NCBI GenBank assembly: GCA_033961575.1
Contig: CM066736.1
Span: 91,148,852 to 91,212,851, forward strand
Origin: Aselliscus stoliczkanus
Taxonomy: Eukaryota; Chordata; Mammalia; Chiroptera; Hipposideridae
Direction of reading: 5' to 3'
Length of the DNA: 64,000 nucleotides
Shown here: positions 10,081 through 22,732 of the stretch, piece after piece
Layout: each line of letters begins with the position of its first letter
Numbering within the stretch: the stretch's first letter is position 1
Notes under the pieces: model-generated
The model's input: the letters and a program-made list of their open reading frames with translations, nothing else
Databases searched by the model: none
Told to the model about the DNA's origin: nothing
Made by a program: the position numbers and the translations under genes

Positions 10081-12879
10081 GAACATAAATCAATAACATG
10101 GTACACAGAGTGAAAGTTAACATAGGGATTCTAAAACTGGATTGACAATATTAGCTGATAAATACCAAGGATGTATGAGACATTCTTTTAAGTGCATTAA
10201 ATGTATTAATTTATTTCATAGAAGTACAATGTCAAGAGCAAAGTAGTTGAGAATCTCTGTAACTCTGTTCTGGTTAGTCTATCTGGACTGCCCTATCCAA
10301 TTCAGGACACTGTGCCTTAAAAATTTTCTTGTCAAACTGAGACATTGTCATATGAGTTACAGGATGATAAAAGGTATTGGTCCCTTTGGGGAGAGGGTCA
10401 TTGTTATAAATTATAGGTAGCCTGCATAAAACAAGGACATCAGTGATAACTTCAAAATACATGAATGTTTATCAAAAAAGAGCTTTCTATCAGTCTAAAG
10501 AAAGTTTTCCTGTCTCCAGTTTAAACTGGGACAGAGTTGGAGGGAAGTTTCTTCATCAATATTTTTTCTGAATCATGTGCTAAGTGTCTGGTGAAACACC
10601 AAACTCAGCATCCTTACATCCTTTATCCCACTGTAGGATTCATAGACCTGCTTTCTTTCCTGGTCAGTCAAGATGAAGCTCAATTCTCTACTTGCACTAA
10701 GTCTTCTAACCAGACAAGGAAATGGAACCCTCTTATAGGAAGGCAGAAGAAAGAGAAACTAGGGGACTCCTTACAGATGTGCTCAGGATTTCTGGATGCT
10801 AATGCAGCCAGAGTCACCACACCTCCCACCTCCTCATTGCTTCTTTTCTCCTTGTTTATTGGAGGTTGCCTATTAGAAAAAGACCCCTGCTTGCCTTGTC
10901 ACTCTTCCTATATAGATCCAGTACAGCTTGTGCTATCTTCCTTTCACCCTGGAACCTACAGAAGATGTAAAAGGGTGAGTCCTTGGTGATGTATCAGCTG
11001 TAGTGGTAAACATGCTGGTACTTTGATGAATAAATCTTGAGAGTTTTATAAACTCCTTATTCCTTTCCTACCCCCATTCTTAGACCCAGTTGGGAAAAAG
11101 TGGCTTGGGATGCAGAGACTTGAGATGAGGAGCTTAGTGCTTTGGGAACTCTGTCTTATAGTGCTCCTGCAGGTAGGGATTTGGGATACAATGGATAGAG
11201 AGATTTGAAACAGATTACAGCTTGCCTAGGATCCAGAAGTTAGGAATCTGGTGCATAAGCCTGACACAAAACCAGGGATGAAAATGTAGGAAAAGAGACT
11301 AAAAAGCAACCTCCTTTACCATGGAAATAACTCCAATGTTTGAGTGCTTTCTGACTGACCTAAACTATTCAAGTTCTTTATATATTTTTTCTCATTGAAT
11401 CATCTCTCCCTTAGATATGAATGAGCAACTCTTTGGAGTAGAAGCTATTATCCCCACTGTGTAGAGAACAGATACTGAAACGAAGCTTTGGCCAAAGTCA
11501 CAGTTAGCCACATTAGTAGCCACATCAGTCTGATTCCAGTGTCTTCTCTACTGTCTCCTTTAGACAAATTATTGTGACTACAGGTATTGAAATGCTAAAA
11601 AAAACCATAGCAAACAGAGTTCGGCAAACTGGTAACATTTTTTTAACCAATAACTATATTTATCTCTTAAAGAATGCAGAGAGTTCAATATAAGGAAATC
11701 TGTCAACCTAATTTAACATATCAAGGTTGTGGGTAAGATCATTCAAATAACAAGCAAATTTGAATCCTAGCTCTAGCATTTGCTATTTATGTGACTTATC
11801 CATTATATAAATGTTTACTAACTACTTACTATGCTCCACAAACTGTGTTAGACATTGTATACACTGGTAAATGAGGCTAACATGGTCCCTGCCCTCGCCA
11901 ACAGTTCTTTCCAAGTATGTGGTTGTTAAAAAAAAAAATAGGCATCTCTAAATGTATTTATTATATAGTGGTTAGCAAAGAAAAAAGTGGCAAGAACAGT
12001 GCATAAAATGCTACACAAAATAATTTTGTAATATTATAAATATATATTTATAAACAAATATATTTATAAACTATATATGTACTATATACAATCATCAAAT
12101 TACCTCTGGAAGGATGCACAAGAAACCTGTAAGAGTAGTTGCTTCTGAGAACGACAAATGTGTACTTGGCAGACAAGAATAGGATGGTGTGTTAGAGATT
12201 GCTAGTTGTTTACCCAATGCTCCTCATTCTTCCTTAGTAACAAAACCATGATTTTATTTGGGTACCCATGTATAGTGCCAAAATACTATACCGCTCAGAT
12301 TTCAAATGTTAGTAAATGTCATTTGGTGGAGTTTCCAAGAGTCTTTAATGTGAACTAACTGAGCTGAGAAATGATGGTCATTTGCTCTCACTCCTTTCTC
12401 ATGAAACAGCCATGGGATTGATGCCAGAATTTCTAGCAACCACCTTAAACTATCAGGAACTTTGAGGATGAAAGTTAGATTCTAAGTATAATAAAGCAGA
12501 AAGAGGGAAACTGGTGAAGCTTCACTTTTAACTTTAGTTGTCCACCTCTGAAACTCTCATATGAAAGGAAAAACATTTCTAATTTGTTTAAGCCATAATT
12601 ATTTGGATTTTCTATTATATGCAGTCAGAAGTAATGCTGATAGAGAGACTGATTACTTTTACTGAACGCCTTTTTTAACTTCTAAAATTTTGAACCATAC
12701 ATATGTTTTACCTATTTTAATTAAATATTTTTTAATTTTATTCTTTTGATCATGGAGATAAAAATAGAGAACAAATAAATGCAGCTTTGGTAATTATATA
12801 AAAGAAAATATACAGAATCCTGTCATGTGCTAGCATAAAGCTTTACCATGGGAGCATTACTTTAGATAAGGTGGATCAA
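10081..12879. other. Intergenic, AT-rich, no gene recognised
   Basis: The 150-codon frame at 10537-10989 opens on TTG and resembles nothing I know. Around 11400-11900 there are weak MIR/L2-like pieces (ctattatccccactgtgtag, gaatcctagctctagcattt). A short AT-rich palindromic stretch lies at 12030-12080. Confidence 0.4.
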
Positions 12880-13600
12880 AAAGGCTTTAATGAGGAGAAG
12901 TATGAATAAAAAAGAAAATAAAAGTAGAAGGAGAGAAGCCAGTCAGAAGACTTATGGTCCAGGCAAGAGATGGTGGTAGACTGAACCAGATTGGTGGCAA
13001 AGGAAATTAATTGGGAATGGACAAATTTTGGAAGAACAATCAAATAGATACACTGATGAATTAGAAATGAGGTATTCAATGTACAAATCAAATATGATTT
13101 TTAAGATTCTATCTTGGAAACTTGGTGTACATAGGCCTACTTGCTGTCATGCCATCATACAGTAAGATTTCTGGGTTTTGTTGAGTTTACATTTGAAGTT
13201 TGTGATAATAGATTTAATGTGAAATCAATACATTTATACATGGGATTTATTTTCTAGCAAGTTTCAGTCTTTCACAGAGGAGACAGGTATTTAGATTTAA
13301 ACAGAGTTTAGTTTTTTTTTCAAGCAATTACAATACATTGGAAGGAGAGAACAAAGGAGGTAAAATTATTTCCAAGAGACTAATTAAATGATGTGTTATA
13401 GAATCTAAGCTAGACAAGGAATAAAGTCAGGACTAGAGAGATGAACAATTGTATGGAGGGGATTTTGTCAATGGCTTGATAGTCTTGATGCCCAACAACT
13501 GTGATTGTACTAAAGATAGTTGAAAATTTGAGCCCAAAATTACTCAGAAAGTTGGATGTTTCAAATCTAGACTTTAGAGGTGGATCAACCATAAAAATAA
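12880..13600 (-). mobile_element. LINE-2-like fragments, reverse
   Basis: gaagccagtcagaag, tccaggcaagagatggtggt and gattggtggcaaaggaaatt resemble reverse L2 sequence. Degenerate and interrupted; only tentatively assigned. The full-length L1 inserted just beyond its end. Confidence 0.4.
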
Positions 13601-13610
13601 GTCAAAAATT

Positions 13611-13623
13611 AAGAGTTTAAACA
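13611..13623. repeat. 5' target-site duplication of the full-length L1
   Basis: aagagtttaaaca, repeated exactly at 21710-21722 beyond the L1 tail. It fixes both element boundaries. Confidence 0.92.
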
Positions 13624-16433
13624 GGGGGAGGGGCAAGATGGCGGCTGTGAGGAGGGCTCCATGAAATCTCCCCTGGAAATATCCACAATTTGAACTTCTA
13701 ATACGCTTCAAAGAGACATCTACTCATCACACAGAGCGACTAAGAGTTCCACACAAGGATTGCTGGAAGGTGGGCAGGCCGGGCGAGTAGGGGAAGAAGG
13801 CGGCGAGACGCGTGAGGTGCAGCCCGCACCCGCGGCTGCTGAGTCACGGTGAGTGTTCCCCGGCTCGCTCCCTGCGGCCCTCGGCCCACCTAGAGTTCAG
13901 CAAGAGCGCGTTGGTTTGCAGTCTGAGGCAGAAGCCTCAGGCCGGGCAAGTGAGGGAGGAGAGAGAGGAGAGGACTGTGCAGAGGTACGAGCTGCACCCG
14001 CGGCTCGCCAGGTCCCCAGGAAGCAGGGTGCAGAGCCCCGCAGCGGCAGGGCAAGATCAGTCCCTGCACCCTCCCGGTTCAGGGATCAGTCTCTGTGCCC
14101 ACCGGATCCCGCGGAGCGCAGAAGCCTGAAACCCGGGAGCAGGGGAAAACAGAGGACTCGCCCGCGGAGAAGCAGCGCGCGCTGGGCGGAGACGCAGGTC
14201 CCGGAGAGATGGAGCGGGGATCGGAGCCGCGTGGAAAGGTGCGCGCAGTCCCCTGAACCCCGGCGGCAGTCCCTCCAGGAGCGCAGCAGGAGAACGGCGC
14301 GGGCGCGCGCCGGCTCCAAGGCAGAAGAAGCCTTAAACCCGGGAGCAGGGGAAACACAGGACTCGCCCGCGGAGACGCAGCGCGCCGGGCCGGAGTCACA
14401 GGTCCCGGAGAGACGGAGCGGGGATCGGAGCCACGTGGCACGGTGCGCGCAGTCCCCTAAATCCCGGCAGACCGTTTGGGAGAGCAGCAGGAGATCCGCG
14501 CGGGCGCGCCGGCTCCGAGGCAGAAGCCTGGAACCCGGGAGCAGGGGAAAAAGAGGACTCGCTCGGACAAGCAGCGCGCCGGGTGGAGACGCAGGTCCCC
14601 GAGAGACGCGGTCCAGGATCTTGGCCACACGGTAGGGTGCGCGCAATTCCCTAAATCCCGGCAGACCCTTTGGGAGAGCAGCAGGAACTCCGCTGGAGCA
14701 TAAGAGGCAAAGGCCTTAGCTTGAAACAGTGTTGGAACTGTGGCTTTGTTTATTTTTATGTTTTTAATTTTTTTTCCCTTTTTCTACTCTTGAACAGAAA
14801 GCAAAAAAAAAAAACCCAATAACTCACCCACTCCCACAAACTTTGTCCCCTGCCAAGACAGTCTTAAACTGACTCCTGAAGGGAGCAATAGGGGCAGACT
14901 AGGAAGATATCCTTACCTGCAGAGGGTTGAGAATTTCCACCCAGTAAAGGCTGCAGAGTGAGACTACCTACCCCGCCCCCACCTTTATGCAAGGCTTGGG
15001 AGGCAGGGCAGGTTCATCTGCTGAGGCACTAATTAACAGATTCTTAGCAGCAAGCTTTTGGTAGTGAGAGTGCTTTAATTCTCCACGGCTGTCAACCCAA
15101 AGGGTGCCCAGAGACACTCATTGAGCCTTTGAGGGTGCAGCCTGCCTTGGGACAGGCAAAAGCAAAAAGGCAGTGACCACCAATCACACGTCACAACCAC
15201 ACTCAAGTACAGCACACCTGCAGTGCCAGGATTACGCTAGGCATCAGGTGGCCTACTGTTCCCACAAGACGCACAGGAATTTTTGTACAGCAGACAAACT
15301 GAAGAGAGCTTGGTGGACTTTAGCCTAGACCAGCACGGGTATTTTTGGTTTGTTTGGTTTTATTCTGTTTTGTTTTCCCTCTATTGGCTGCTTATCTTGG
15401 TTGTTTTTGGTTTTTATTTCTATTTCATTCTAATCATATTGTAGTTTTTAATATAGGCATATATATATAGGTGTATATAGGTGAATATATGTCCATATAT
15501 ATGGGTGTGTAGACAAATATATATATATATATTTTTTTCTTTTTCCTTTTTTCTTTTTCTTTTTCTTTCTTTTCTTTTTCTTTTTTCCCCACCCTCACTT
15601 TCTCTCTTATTTTATTCATTCTTCTCACTGCTATACTTTTCCTCTTTTCCTTTTTTCTGCAAATTTTATTTTTTAAATTTTTCTTACTTTTTTTATTATT
15701 ATTTTAGTTTATTTTTATTTTTTATTTGTTAGGTATAGCTAATCGGTTTCTCATGTTTATTCTATTTTTTATTTTAGGATATTGTATTTTATTTTGTTTC
15801 CTCTTCTGTTATTATTGAGTGTGTGGTTTGTGTTATATTTCTGTTTTGTTTTTCTTCATTAGTATGATTGATATTTCTGCACAAGTTGACTGTAGTTTGA
15901 TGGTTGGTTGTTTTTACTTGTGCTGACATTTGGTTTCCTTTGGTGGCTGCGGAGGTTGTTCTTGTTGATCAGTTATGCTCTAAAATCACTCTGCAGCAGT
16001 GGGTCCAAACAAACAGACACAAGACTCATCATACCCGGGGGCCAACTTTAGATAAAACCAGAGCATTTCTGGGTTTGACATACAAAGTCACACCCAAAAG
16101 AAGTTACTACAGGTACTAAGACCCATAGGGTCCAAGTTTCATCAGAGGGGTCAATCCTCTCACAGCAGCTCATAAACTGCAGACGCTGCTGAGTCTCACA
16201 ACTAATCAATCTGGGAGTCAATCCCACCTACTGACAAACCAAAAGTAGTCAAAACTAAAACTTCAACAAGTGAGGACGCACGACACAGGAACACCTCAGA
16301 TACAAGCACAGGAGAATAGGAGACTGAGTAATTCAAATATAAAGGACACACACCATATAAGTTTACCCAGAAAAGACTGAGAAATCTGGGGGATCTATCT
16401 GTTATATTGAAGCAAACACAAGAGTAAGCCAGA
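13624..16433 (+). promoter_or_regulatory. L1 5' UTR with GC-rich ~200-bp monomers
   Basis: Internal promoter region of the full-length L1. From about 13800 to 14700 it is very GC- and CpG-rich, unlike the AT-rich surroundings. It contains tandem monomers: the anchor gggagcagggg recurs at 14135, 14341 and 14537 (spacing 206 and 196), followed each time by actcg, a ggtccc block and a gtgcgcgcagtccc block. A more diverged unit may lie at 13920-14100. The 3' part (14700-16433) is AT-rich, with an AT-dinucleotide run at 15455-15535 and a pyrimidine tract at 15536-15720. Tandem promoter monomers are known from mouse L1s; a promoter role here is inferred. Confidence 0.8.
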
Positions 16434-17308
16434 ATGGGAGACAAAGAAACATAACACAAATAAAAGAACAGAAGAAACTTCCTGAATCAGTGGAAATAGA
16501 GGAAATAGAGGTAACCAACCTATCGGAGACAGAGTTCAGAACACTGATTATTAGAATGTTCAAGGAAATTAATGAAAATATAAAGAAGGATAGAGAAATC
16601 ATGAAAAGCAACCAGCTAGAACTTAAGAACACAATTACTGAATTAAATAACAAACTTGATGGAATCACTAGCAGACTGGATGAAGCAGAAAATCGAATCA
16701 GTGACTTAGAAGACAAAATAGCAGAGATCACCCATGCGGTACAACAAAAGAAAAAAAGAATGAAAAACATGGAAAATAGTTTAAGAGAGCTGGGGGACAA
16801 CATCAGACGCAATAACCTAAGGGTCATTGGAGTACCAGAAGGAGAAGAGAGGGAGCAAGGGATTGAGAATATATTTGAAGTAATAATGTCTGAAAACTTC
16901 CCTAACCTGGCAAAGGACATTGAAATACAAGCCCAGGAAGTGCAGAGAGTTCCAAACAGGATGATTCCAAACAGGCCCACTCCAAGACACATTATAGTGA
17001 AAATGGCAAGGGTTAAGGACAAAGACAGAATCCTTAAAGCAGCAAGGGAAAGGCAGTAAGTTACTTACAAGGGTACCCCATAAGATTATCAGCTGACTTT
17101 TCTACAGAAAACTTTGCAGGCCAGAAGAGAGTGGCAGGAGGTTTTCAAAGTGATGAAAAATAAAGGCCTACAACCAAGATTGCTGTATCCAGCAAGGTTA
17201 TCATTTAAAATCGAAGGCGAGATAAGGAGCTTTGCAGAAAAAAATAAGTTAAGGGAATTCATTACCACCAAGCCAGCTTTGCAGGAAATGCTAAAAGGGC
17301 TTCTTTAA
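16434..17308 (+). pseudogene. L1 ORF1 (RNA-binding chaperone), disrupted
   Basis: Remnant of the trimeric nucleic-acid chaperone ORF1p. A coiled-coil stretch (about 16520-16790, with many heptad-like I, L, E and K residues) is followed by the RRM-like core containing NNLRVIGVPEGEE and ENFPNLA. The C-terminal domain resumes as ARREWQEVFKVMKNKGL, ending at the TAA at 17306-17308. Defects: a missing base just after the likely ATG at 16434 shifts the frame; an in-frame TAA lies at 17057-17059; then comes a short out-of-frame stretch with a 1-base loss and a 1-base gain that cancel. The ATG is placed by comparison with the second L1 at 42558, which reads through the same opening. Confidence 0.88.
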
Positions 17309-17355
17309 GTAGAAGAGAAAACAACCTATGAAAGACTACGAACACAAATAAGAAA

Positions 17356-20300
17356 ATGGCAATAAATACACACCTATCAATAATCACATTAAATGTAAAT
17401 GGATTAAATGCTCCAATAAAAAGACATAGGGTGGCTGAATGGATAAGAAAGCAAGACCCCAGTATATGCTGTATACAAGAGACTCACCTCAGATCCAAAG
17501 ACTCATACAGGCTGAAAGCAAAGGGATGGAGTAAAATATTTCATGCAAATGGTACTGAGAAAAAAGCTGAGTAGCGATACTTATATCAGATAAAATGGAC
17601 TTTAAATTGAAGAATATAACAAAGGACAAAGAAGGACACTTCATAGTAATGAAGGGATCGATCCAACAAGAGGACATAACTCTAGTAAACATCTATGCAC
17701 CTAACATAGGAGCCCCTAAATATATAAAACAGATATTGTCAGACATAAAGACAGAGATCAACAGTAACACTATCATAGTAGGAGACTTCAACACCCCGCT
17801 GTCACTAATGGACAGATCCTCCAGACAGAAAATCAATGTGGAAACAGCGACCTTAAATGACACATTAGACCAGCTGGATTTAACAGACATTTTCAGAGCA
17901 TTTCATCCCAAAGCTACAGAATATACGTTCTTTTCAAGTGCACATGGAACATTTTCTAAGATAGACCACATGTTAGGTCACAAAACAAGTCTCAATAAAT
18001 TTAAGAAGATTGAAATCATTTCAACTGTATTCTCTGACCACAATGCTATGAAACTAGAAATCAATTATAAGAAGAAATCCGGGAAGCTGACAAATAAATG
18101 GAGGCTAAACAATATGCTATTAAATAGTGAGTGGGTCACAAATGAGATCAAGGAGGAAATCAAAAGATAACCTCGAGACAAACGAAAATGAAAACACCAC
18201 GACCCAAAATCTCTGGGATGCTGCGAAAGCAGTCCTAAGAGGGAAGTTTATAGCAGTGCAGGCCTACCTAAAGAAGGAAGAAAAATCTCAAATCAACAGG
18301 TTATCCTTACAGCTAAAGGAACTGGAAAAAGAACAGCAAAAGAGGCCCAAGGGAGTACAAGAAAGGAGATAATAAAGACCAGAGCAGAAATAAACAATAT
18401 AGAGAACAGAAAAACAATTCAAAGATCAATGAAACCAAGAGCTGGTTTCTTGAGAAGATAAACAAAACTGACAAACCTCTAGCCAGGCTCATCAAAAAAA
18501 AAAAAAAGAGAGGGCTCAAATTAGCAAAATCAGGAATGAAAGAGGGGAAATGACTACAGACATCACAGAAATACAAAAAATTCTAAAAATTACTATGAGC
18601 AACTATATGCCAACAAATTTGACAATCTGGATGAAATGGATAATTTTCTAGAAGCATACAACCTTCCAAAGCTAACGCATGAAAGAAACAGAAAATCTAA
18701 ATACCCTGATTACTACCAAGGAAATTGAATCAGTAATTGACAAAGCTCCCAAAAAACAAAAGCCCTGGACCAGACGGCTTCACAAGTGAATTTTATCAAA
18801 CATTCAAAAAGAACTATCACCTATTCTTCTCAAACTATTCCAAAAATCCAGAAGGAGGGAAGGCTCCCAAACTCTTTTATGAAGCCTCTATCACCCTGAT
18901 TCCAAAACCAGATAAAGACATCACAAAAAGAAAAACTACAGGCCAATCTCCTGATGAATATAGATGCAAAAATTCTCAATAAAATATTAGCAAACAGAAT
19001 TCAGCAATATATTAAGAAGATCATACATCATGATCAAGTGGGATTCATCCCTAGTGCGCAAAGGCTGGTTCAACATCCGTAAATCAATTAATGTGATACA
19101 CCACATCAACAAAATGAAGGATAAAGATCACATGGTCATTTCAATAGATGCAGAAAAAGCATTTGACAAAATCCAACAGCCATTTATGTTAAAAAACCCT
19201 TAGCAAAGTGGGAATACAGGGATCAGATCTCAACATAATAAAAGCCATATATGATAAACCTACAGCTAACATCATACTCAATGGGGAAAAGCTAAAACCA
19301 TTCCCCTTAAGATCAGGAACAAGACAAGGCTGTCCACTTTCTCCTCTTTTATTCAACATAGTGCTGGAAGTTCTAGCCACAGCAATCAGACAACAAAAAG
19401 AAATAAAAGGCATCCAAATTGGCAATGAAGAAGTAAAATTGTCATTATATGCAGATGACATGATACTGTATATAGAGAACCCCAAAGACTCCATCAAGAA
19501 ACTATTGGAACTGATAGACGAATTCAGTAAAGTAGCAGTATATAAAATCAATGTTCAGAAATCAGTGGCATTTGCATATACCAATAATAAACTAATGGAA
19601 AGAGAAATTAAGAAAACTGTCCCAATTACAATTGCGTCAAGAACTATAAAATACCTAGGAATAAATTTAACCAAAGAAGTGAAAGATCTGTACTCAGAAA
19701 ATTATAAGACACTGAAGAAAGAAATCATAGAAGATACAAATAAATGGAAACACCTACCATGCTCATGGATAGGAAGAATTAATATAGTTAAAATGTCCAT
19801 ACTGCCTAAAGCAATATATAGATTCAATGCAATTCCTATCAAACTACCAAGGGCATTTTTCACAGAAATAGAAAATATAATCCTAAAGTTTATATGGAAT
19901 CATAAAAGACCCAGAATAGCCTCGGCAATTCTGAGGAATAAAAAACAAGTTGGGGGGATCATGCTACCAGACATCAAAACCTACTACAAGGCCACAGTAA
20001 TCAAGACAGTTTGGTATTGGCATAAAAACAGGCACATCGATCAGTGGAACAGAACAGAGAGCCAGAAATAAATCCAAGCATTTACGGACAGTTAATCTAT
20101 GACAAGGAAGCAAGAATTTACACTGGAGTAAAGATAGTCTATTCAATAAATGGTGCTGGGAAAATTGGACTGACACATGCAAAAAAAATGAAACTGGATC
20201 ATCTCCTTACGCCTTATACAAGAACAAATTCAAAAAGGATTAAAGACTTAAATGTAAGACCTGAAACCATACAAATCCTAAATGAAAATATATGGAGTAC

Positions 20301-21176
20301 ATTTGCAGACATTACCCGAGCAATATTTTTACTGATACATCCCCTACGGGCAAGAGAAGTAAAAGAAAAAAATGAACATATGGGATTATATCAGACTTAA
20401 AAGTTTTTTCACAACAAAGGAAACCATTAATAAAACAAAAAGAAGCCTACTGAATGGGAGAATATATTTGCCAACGATATATCTGATAAGGGGTTAATAT
20501 CCAAAATTTATAAAACACTCATTAAACTCAACACCAAAAACACAAACACCCCAATTAAAAAAATGGGCAGAAGATATGAAGAGACATTTCTCTAAAGAGG
20601 ACATACAGATGGCCAACAGGCATATGAAAAAAAGTTCAACCTCACTGGTCATTAGGGAAATGCAAATAAAAACCACCATGAGATACCACCTCACTCCAGT
20701 CAGAATGGCTATCATCAACAAATCAACAAACAACAAGTGCTGGCGGGGCTGTGGGAAAAGGGGACCCTGCTGCACTGTTGGTGGACTGCAGATTGGTGCA
20801 GCCACTATGGAAGTCAGTATGGAGGTATCTCAAAGAACTGGAAATAGAGCTACCTTTTGACCCAGCAATTCCACTCCTAGGTATTTATCCTGAAAAAACC
20901 AAGACACTTATTCAAAAAAAGTTATGCACCCCGATGTTCATAGCAGCACAATTTACAATAGCTAAGACTTGGAAACAACCAAAATGCCCGTCAGTAGATG
21001 ACTGGATTAAGAAACTGTGGTATATTTATACAATGGAGTATTACTCCGCTATAAAGAAGAATGAAATCGTGCCATTTGCAATGATATGGATGGACCTAGA
21101 GACTATAATGTTGAGTGAAATAAGTCAGTCAGAGAAGGACAAATACCATATGATCTCACTCATATGTGGAATATGA
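17356..21176 (+). pseudogene. L1 ORF2 (endonuclease/reverse transcriptase), disrupted
   Basis: Remnant of the protein that nicks target DNA and reverse transcribes L1 RNA. The endonuclease domain is recognisable: LNVNGLNAPIK, IQETHL, GDFNTPLS and SDHNAMKLEINY carry the expected catalytic N, E, D/N and D-H residues. The reverse transcriptase part shows [28 protein letters not shown] and the catalytic YADD at 19448-19459. The C-terminal segment (to 21176) has the conserved WKQPKCPS and YYSAIKKNE. The frame changes several times: a stop after EKKAE near 17574, a change near 17590, a stop at 18170, and further breaks around 18370-18740, 18980-19200 and 20071-20750. The longest clean stretch (19208-20071) holds the palm of the RT. 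Confidence 0.92.
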
Positions 21177-21709
21177 AAAACTGTATGAATGAGCAAAGTA
21201 AACAGAAACTGTCTCATAGATATAGAGGAAAAATCAGGGTTGCTAATTTGGAGAGGAATGGGGATGAGGGAGAAGGGGAAGGGATTAGAGAGCAAAAATA
21301 GGCAACTACAATATTGCTACTGGGATAGGAAAAACAGTTTGGAGAATATAATTAATAATGTTGTAAATATTCTGTGGAATGTCAGATGATCATAGGTCTT
21401 GTTAGGGAGACCATTTCATGGATGGAGTAGAGGTTTGATCACTGCACTGTTTTACTAAAGTGGAGGTGGTATACCTACTGTAATTGAATATATATAGATA
21501 GTCACGGGATGTGGATTATACTGTGGAAGAGAGTCAGAGGAAGAGTAATAGATATATATGATACGGGGGGGTGTGGGGGGGTGTATTGGGGGTGGGGGGT
21601 TTGTCACTTTGAGGGGTAAAATGTATAACTATTGCACTGTGTTGTACACCTGAAACTAATTAAAAATAAAATAAAATAAAATAAAATAAAATAAAATAAA
21701 ATAAAAAAA

Positions 21710-21722
21710 AAGAGTTTAAACA
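21710..21722. repeat. 3' target-site duplication of the full-length L1
   Basis: Exact copy of 13611-13623 directly after the (TAAAA)n tail. The first one or two A residues could belong to the tail. Confidence 0.92.
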
Positions 21723-22726
21723 AAACAGGTTAAGTTTTGAGTACAGGCTGGAAATGCAACCATTTCCAGTTTTCCTAGCAATGGGACTCCCATTGCATGC
21801 AAATGACATTCTAATAAAAAATAGATGAATATAAGTGAAGTAATTAATAATTATAGGAGGAGATACATGTAGTACAATTACTTAAATTAAGAATAAATCT
21901 GAGAGGAATCTGGACAAGGTTTAGACTCTAGGCAAAAAATACATTCAACAGAGAAATGATTTGAGATACAAATTTTTATCCTGTAGTATCTCCCATTGAT
22001 TTTAGACAAAAGTTAGGTAATAAATAACTTATTTAGTTTCCTCATTGTCTCATCTGATCACCTGCAGACATCATTGTCTGGAAGCTACCCTACATCAGAA
22101 AATGGGCAGAAACTTGTTCTCCTGGTGCCCTTTTATAAATTTGTTTGGGATTGGTGTAATTGTAGCTGTCTGCTGCTTGGATGGAGCTTCCTGTCCCTTT
22201 ATATTGCACAGGAGAATTGGGCCCATCCGTAATAGATACAATGAGGAGAGCAAAGAGATAACAACTCAGTGAGCAAGCAAGGCAAGGGCCCTTTTCTGCT
22301 GGGCACTTAGTTAACACAGCTCTATTCATCTGTACTGGGAATAATGCACTTGGAAAGAAACAGTGCTGTGCAAAGATAGCCCTGGAACACACTGATGGCC
22401 AAAACCGAAATTTCAAAAGGGATGCTACACAATCAAGCCAATAAAAAGTGAAAGGACTACTTTGTAGTTCCCACTCCTCCCATCCTTATTTTTTGCTTCT
22501 CAGTGAGATTCTAGCTGGTGACCTTTAAATGTGTCCCTGAATTCACTGACTTCTTACATTTATTTTCTACTCATAAACACTGGTATGTTTTCCTCACTAG
22601 CCCAATACTCATCCTTTGAATTCTCATTCTGAACAATGCAGCACAATCAATAGTAGTTTTTAATTTTTCCTCTAATTACATAATAATACATCAATATACT
22701 AACATTCGAATTATTCGTATATGATA

Positions 22727-22732
22727 TTCTTT
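22727..22732. repeat. 6-bp target duplication, LTR left side
   Basis: ttcttt, repeated at 24676-24681 on the other side of the LTR. Confidence 0.82.

Larger units (their letters stand above)
13624..21709 (+). mobile_element. Full-length LINE-1 insertion (8.1 kb), coding-dead
   Basis: Non-LTR retrotransposon bounded by a perfect 13-bp target-site duplication, aagagtttaaaca, at 13611-13623 and 21710-21722. The 5' end starts with the G-rich sequence and caagatggcgg (13634-13644) that mark full-length mammalian L1s and form a YY1-type site. Order: ~2.8-kb 5' UTR, ORF1 (about 16434-17308), ORF2 (about 17356-21176), ~530-bp 3' UTR with a G-rich tract at 21565-21600, then a (TAAAA)n tail. Frameshifts and stops break both ORFs, so it cannot move on its own. 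The exact TSD and modest damage point to a fairly recent lineage-specific insertion. It is longer than the ~6 kb of human L1 because of the large 5' UTR. Confidence 0.95.

Noticed and set aside
10537..10989. 150-codon open frame on the plus strand
   Set aside because: It opens on TTG rather than ATG, has no recognisable domain or composition, and lies in ordinary intergenic sequence.
13853..14646. Long open frames on both strands (up to 260 codons)
   Set aside because: They fall in the CpG-rich tandem promoter of the L1, where stop codons are scarce by composition. The translations are Arg/Ser/Gly/Pro-rich with period matching the monomers.
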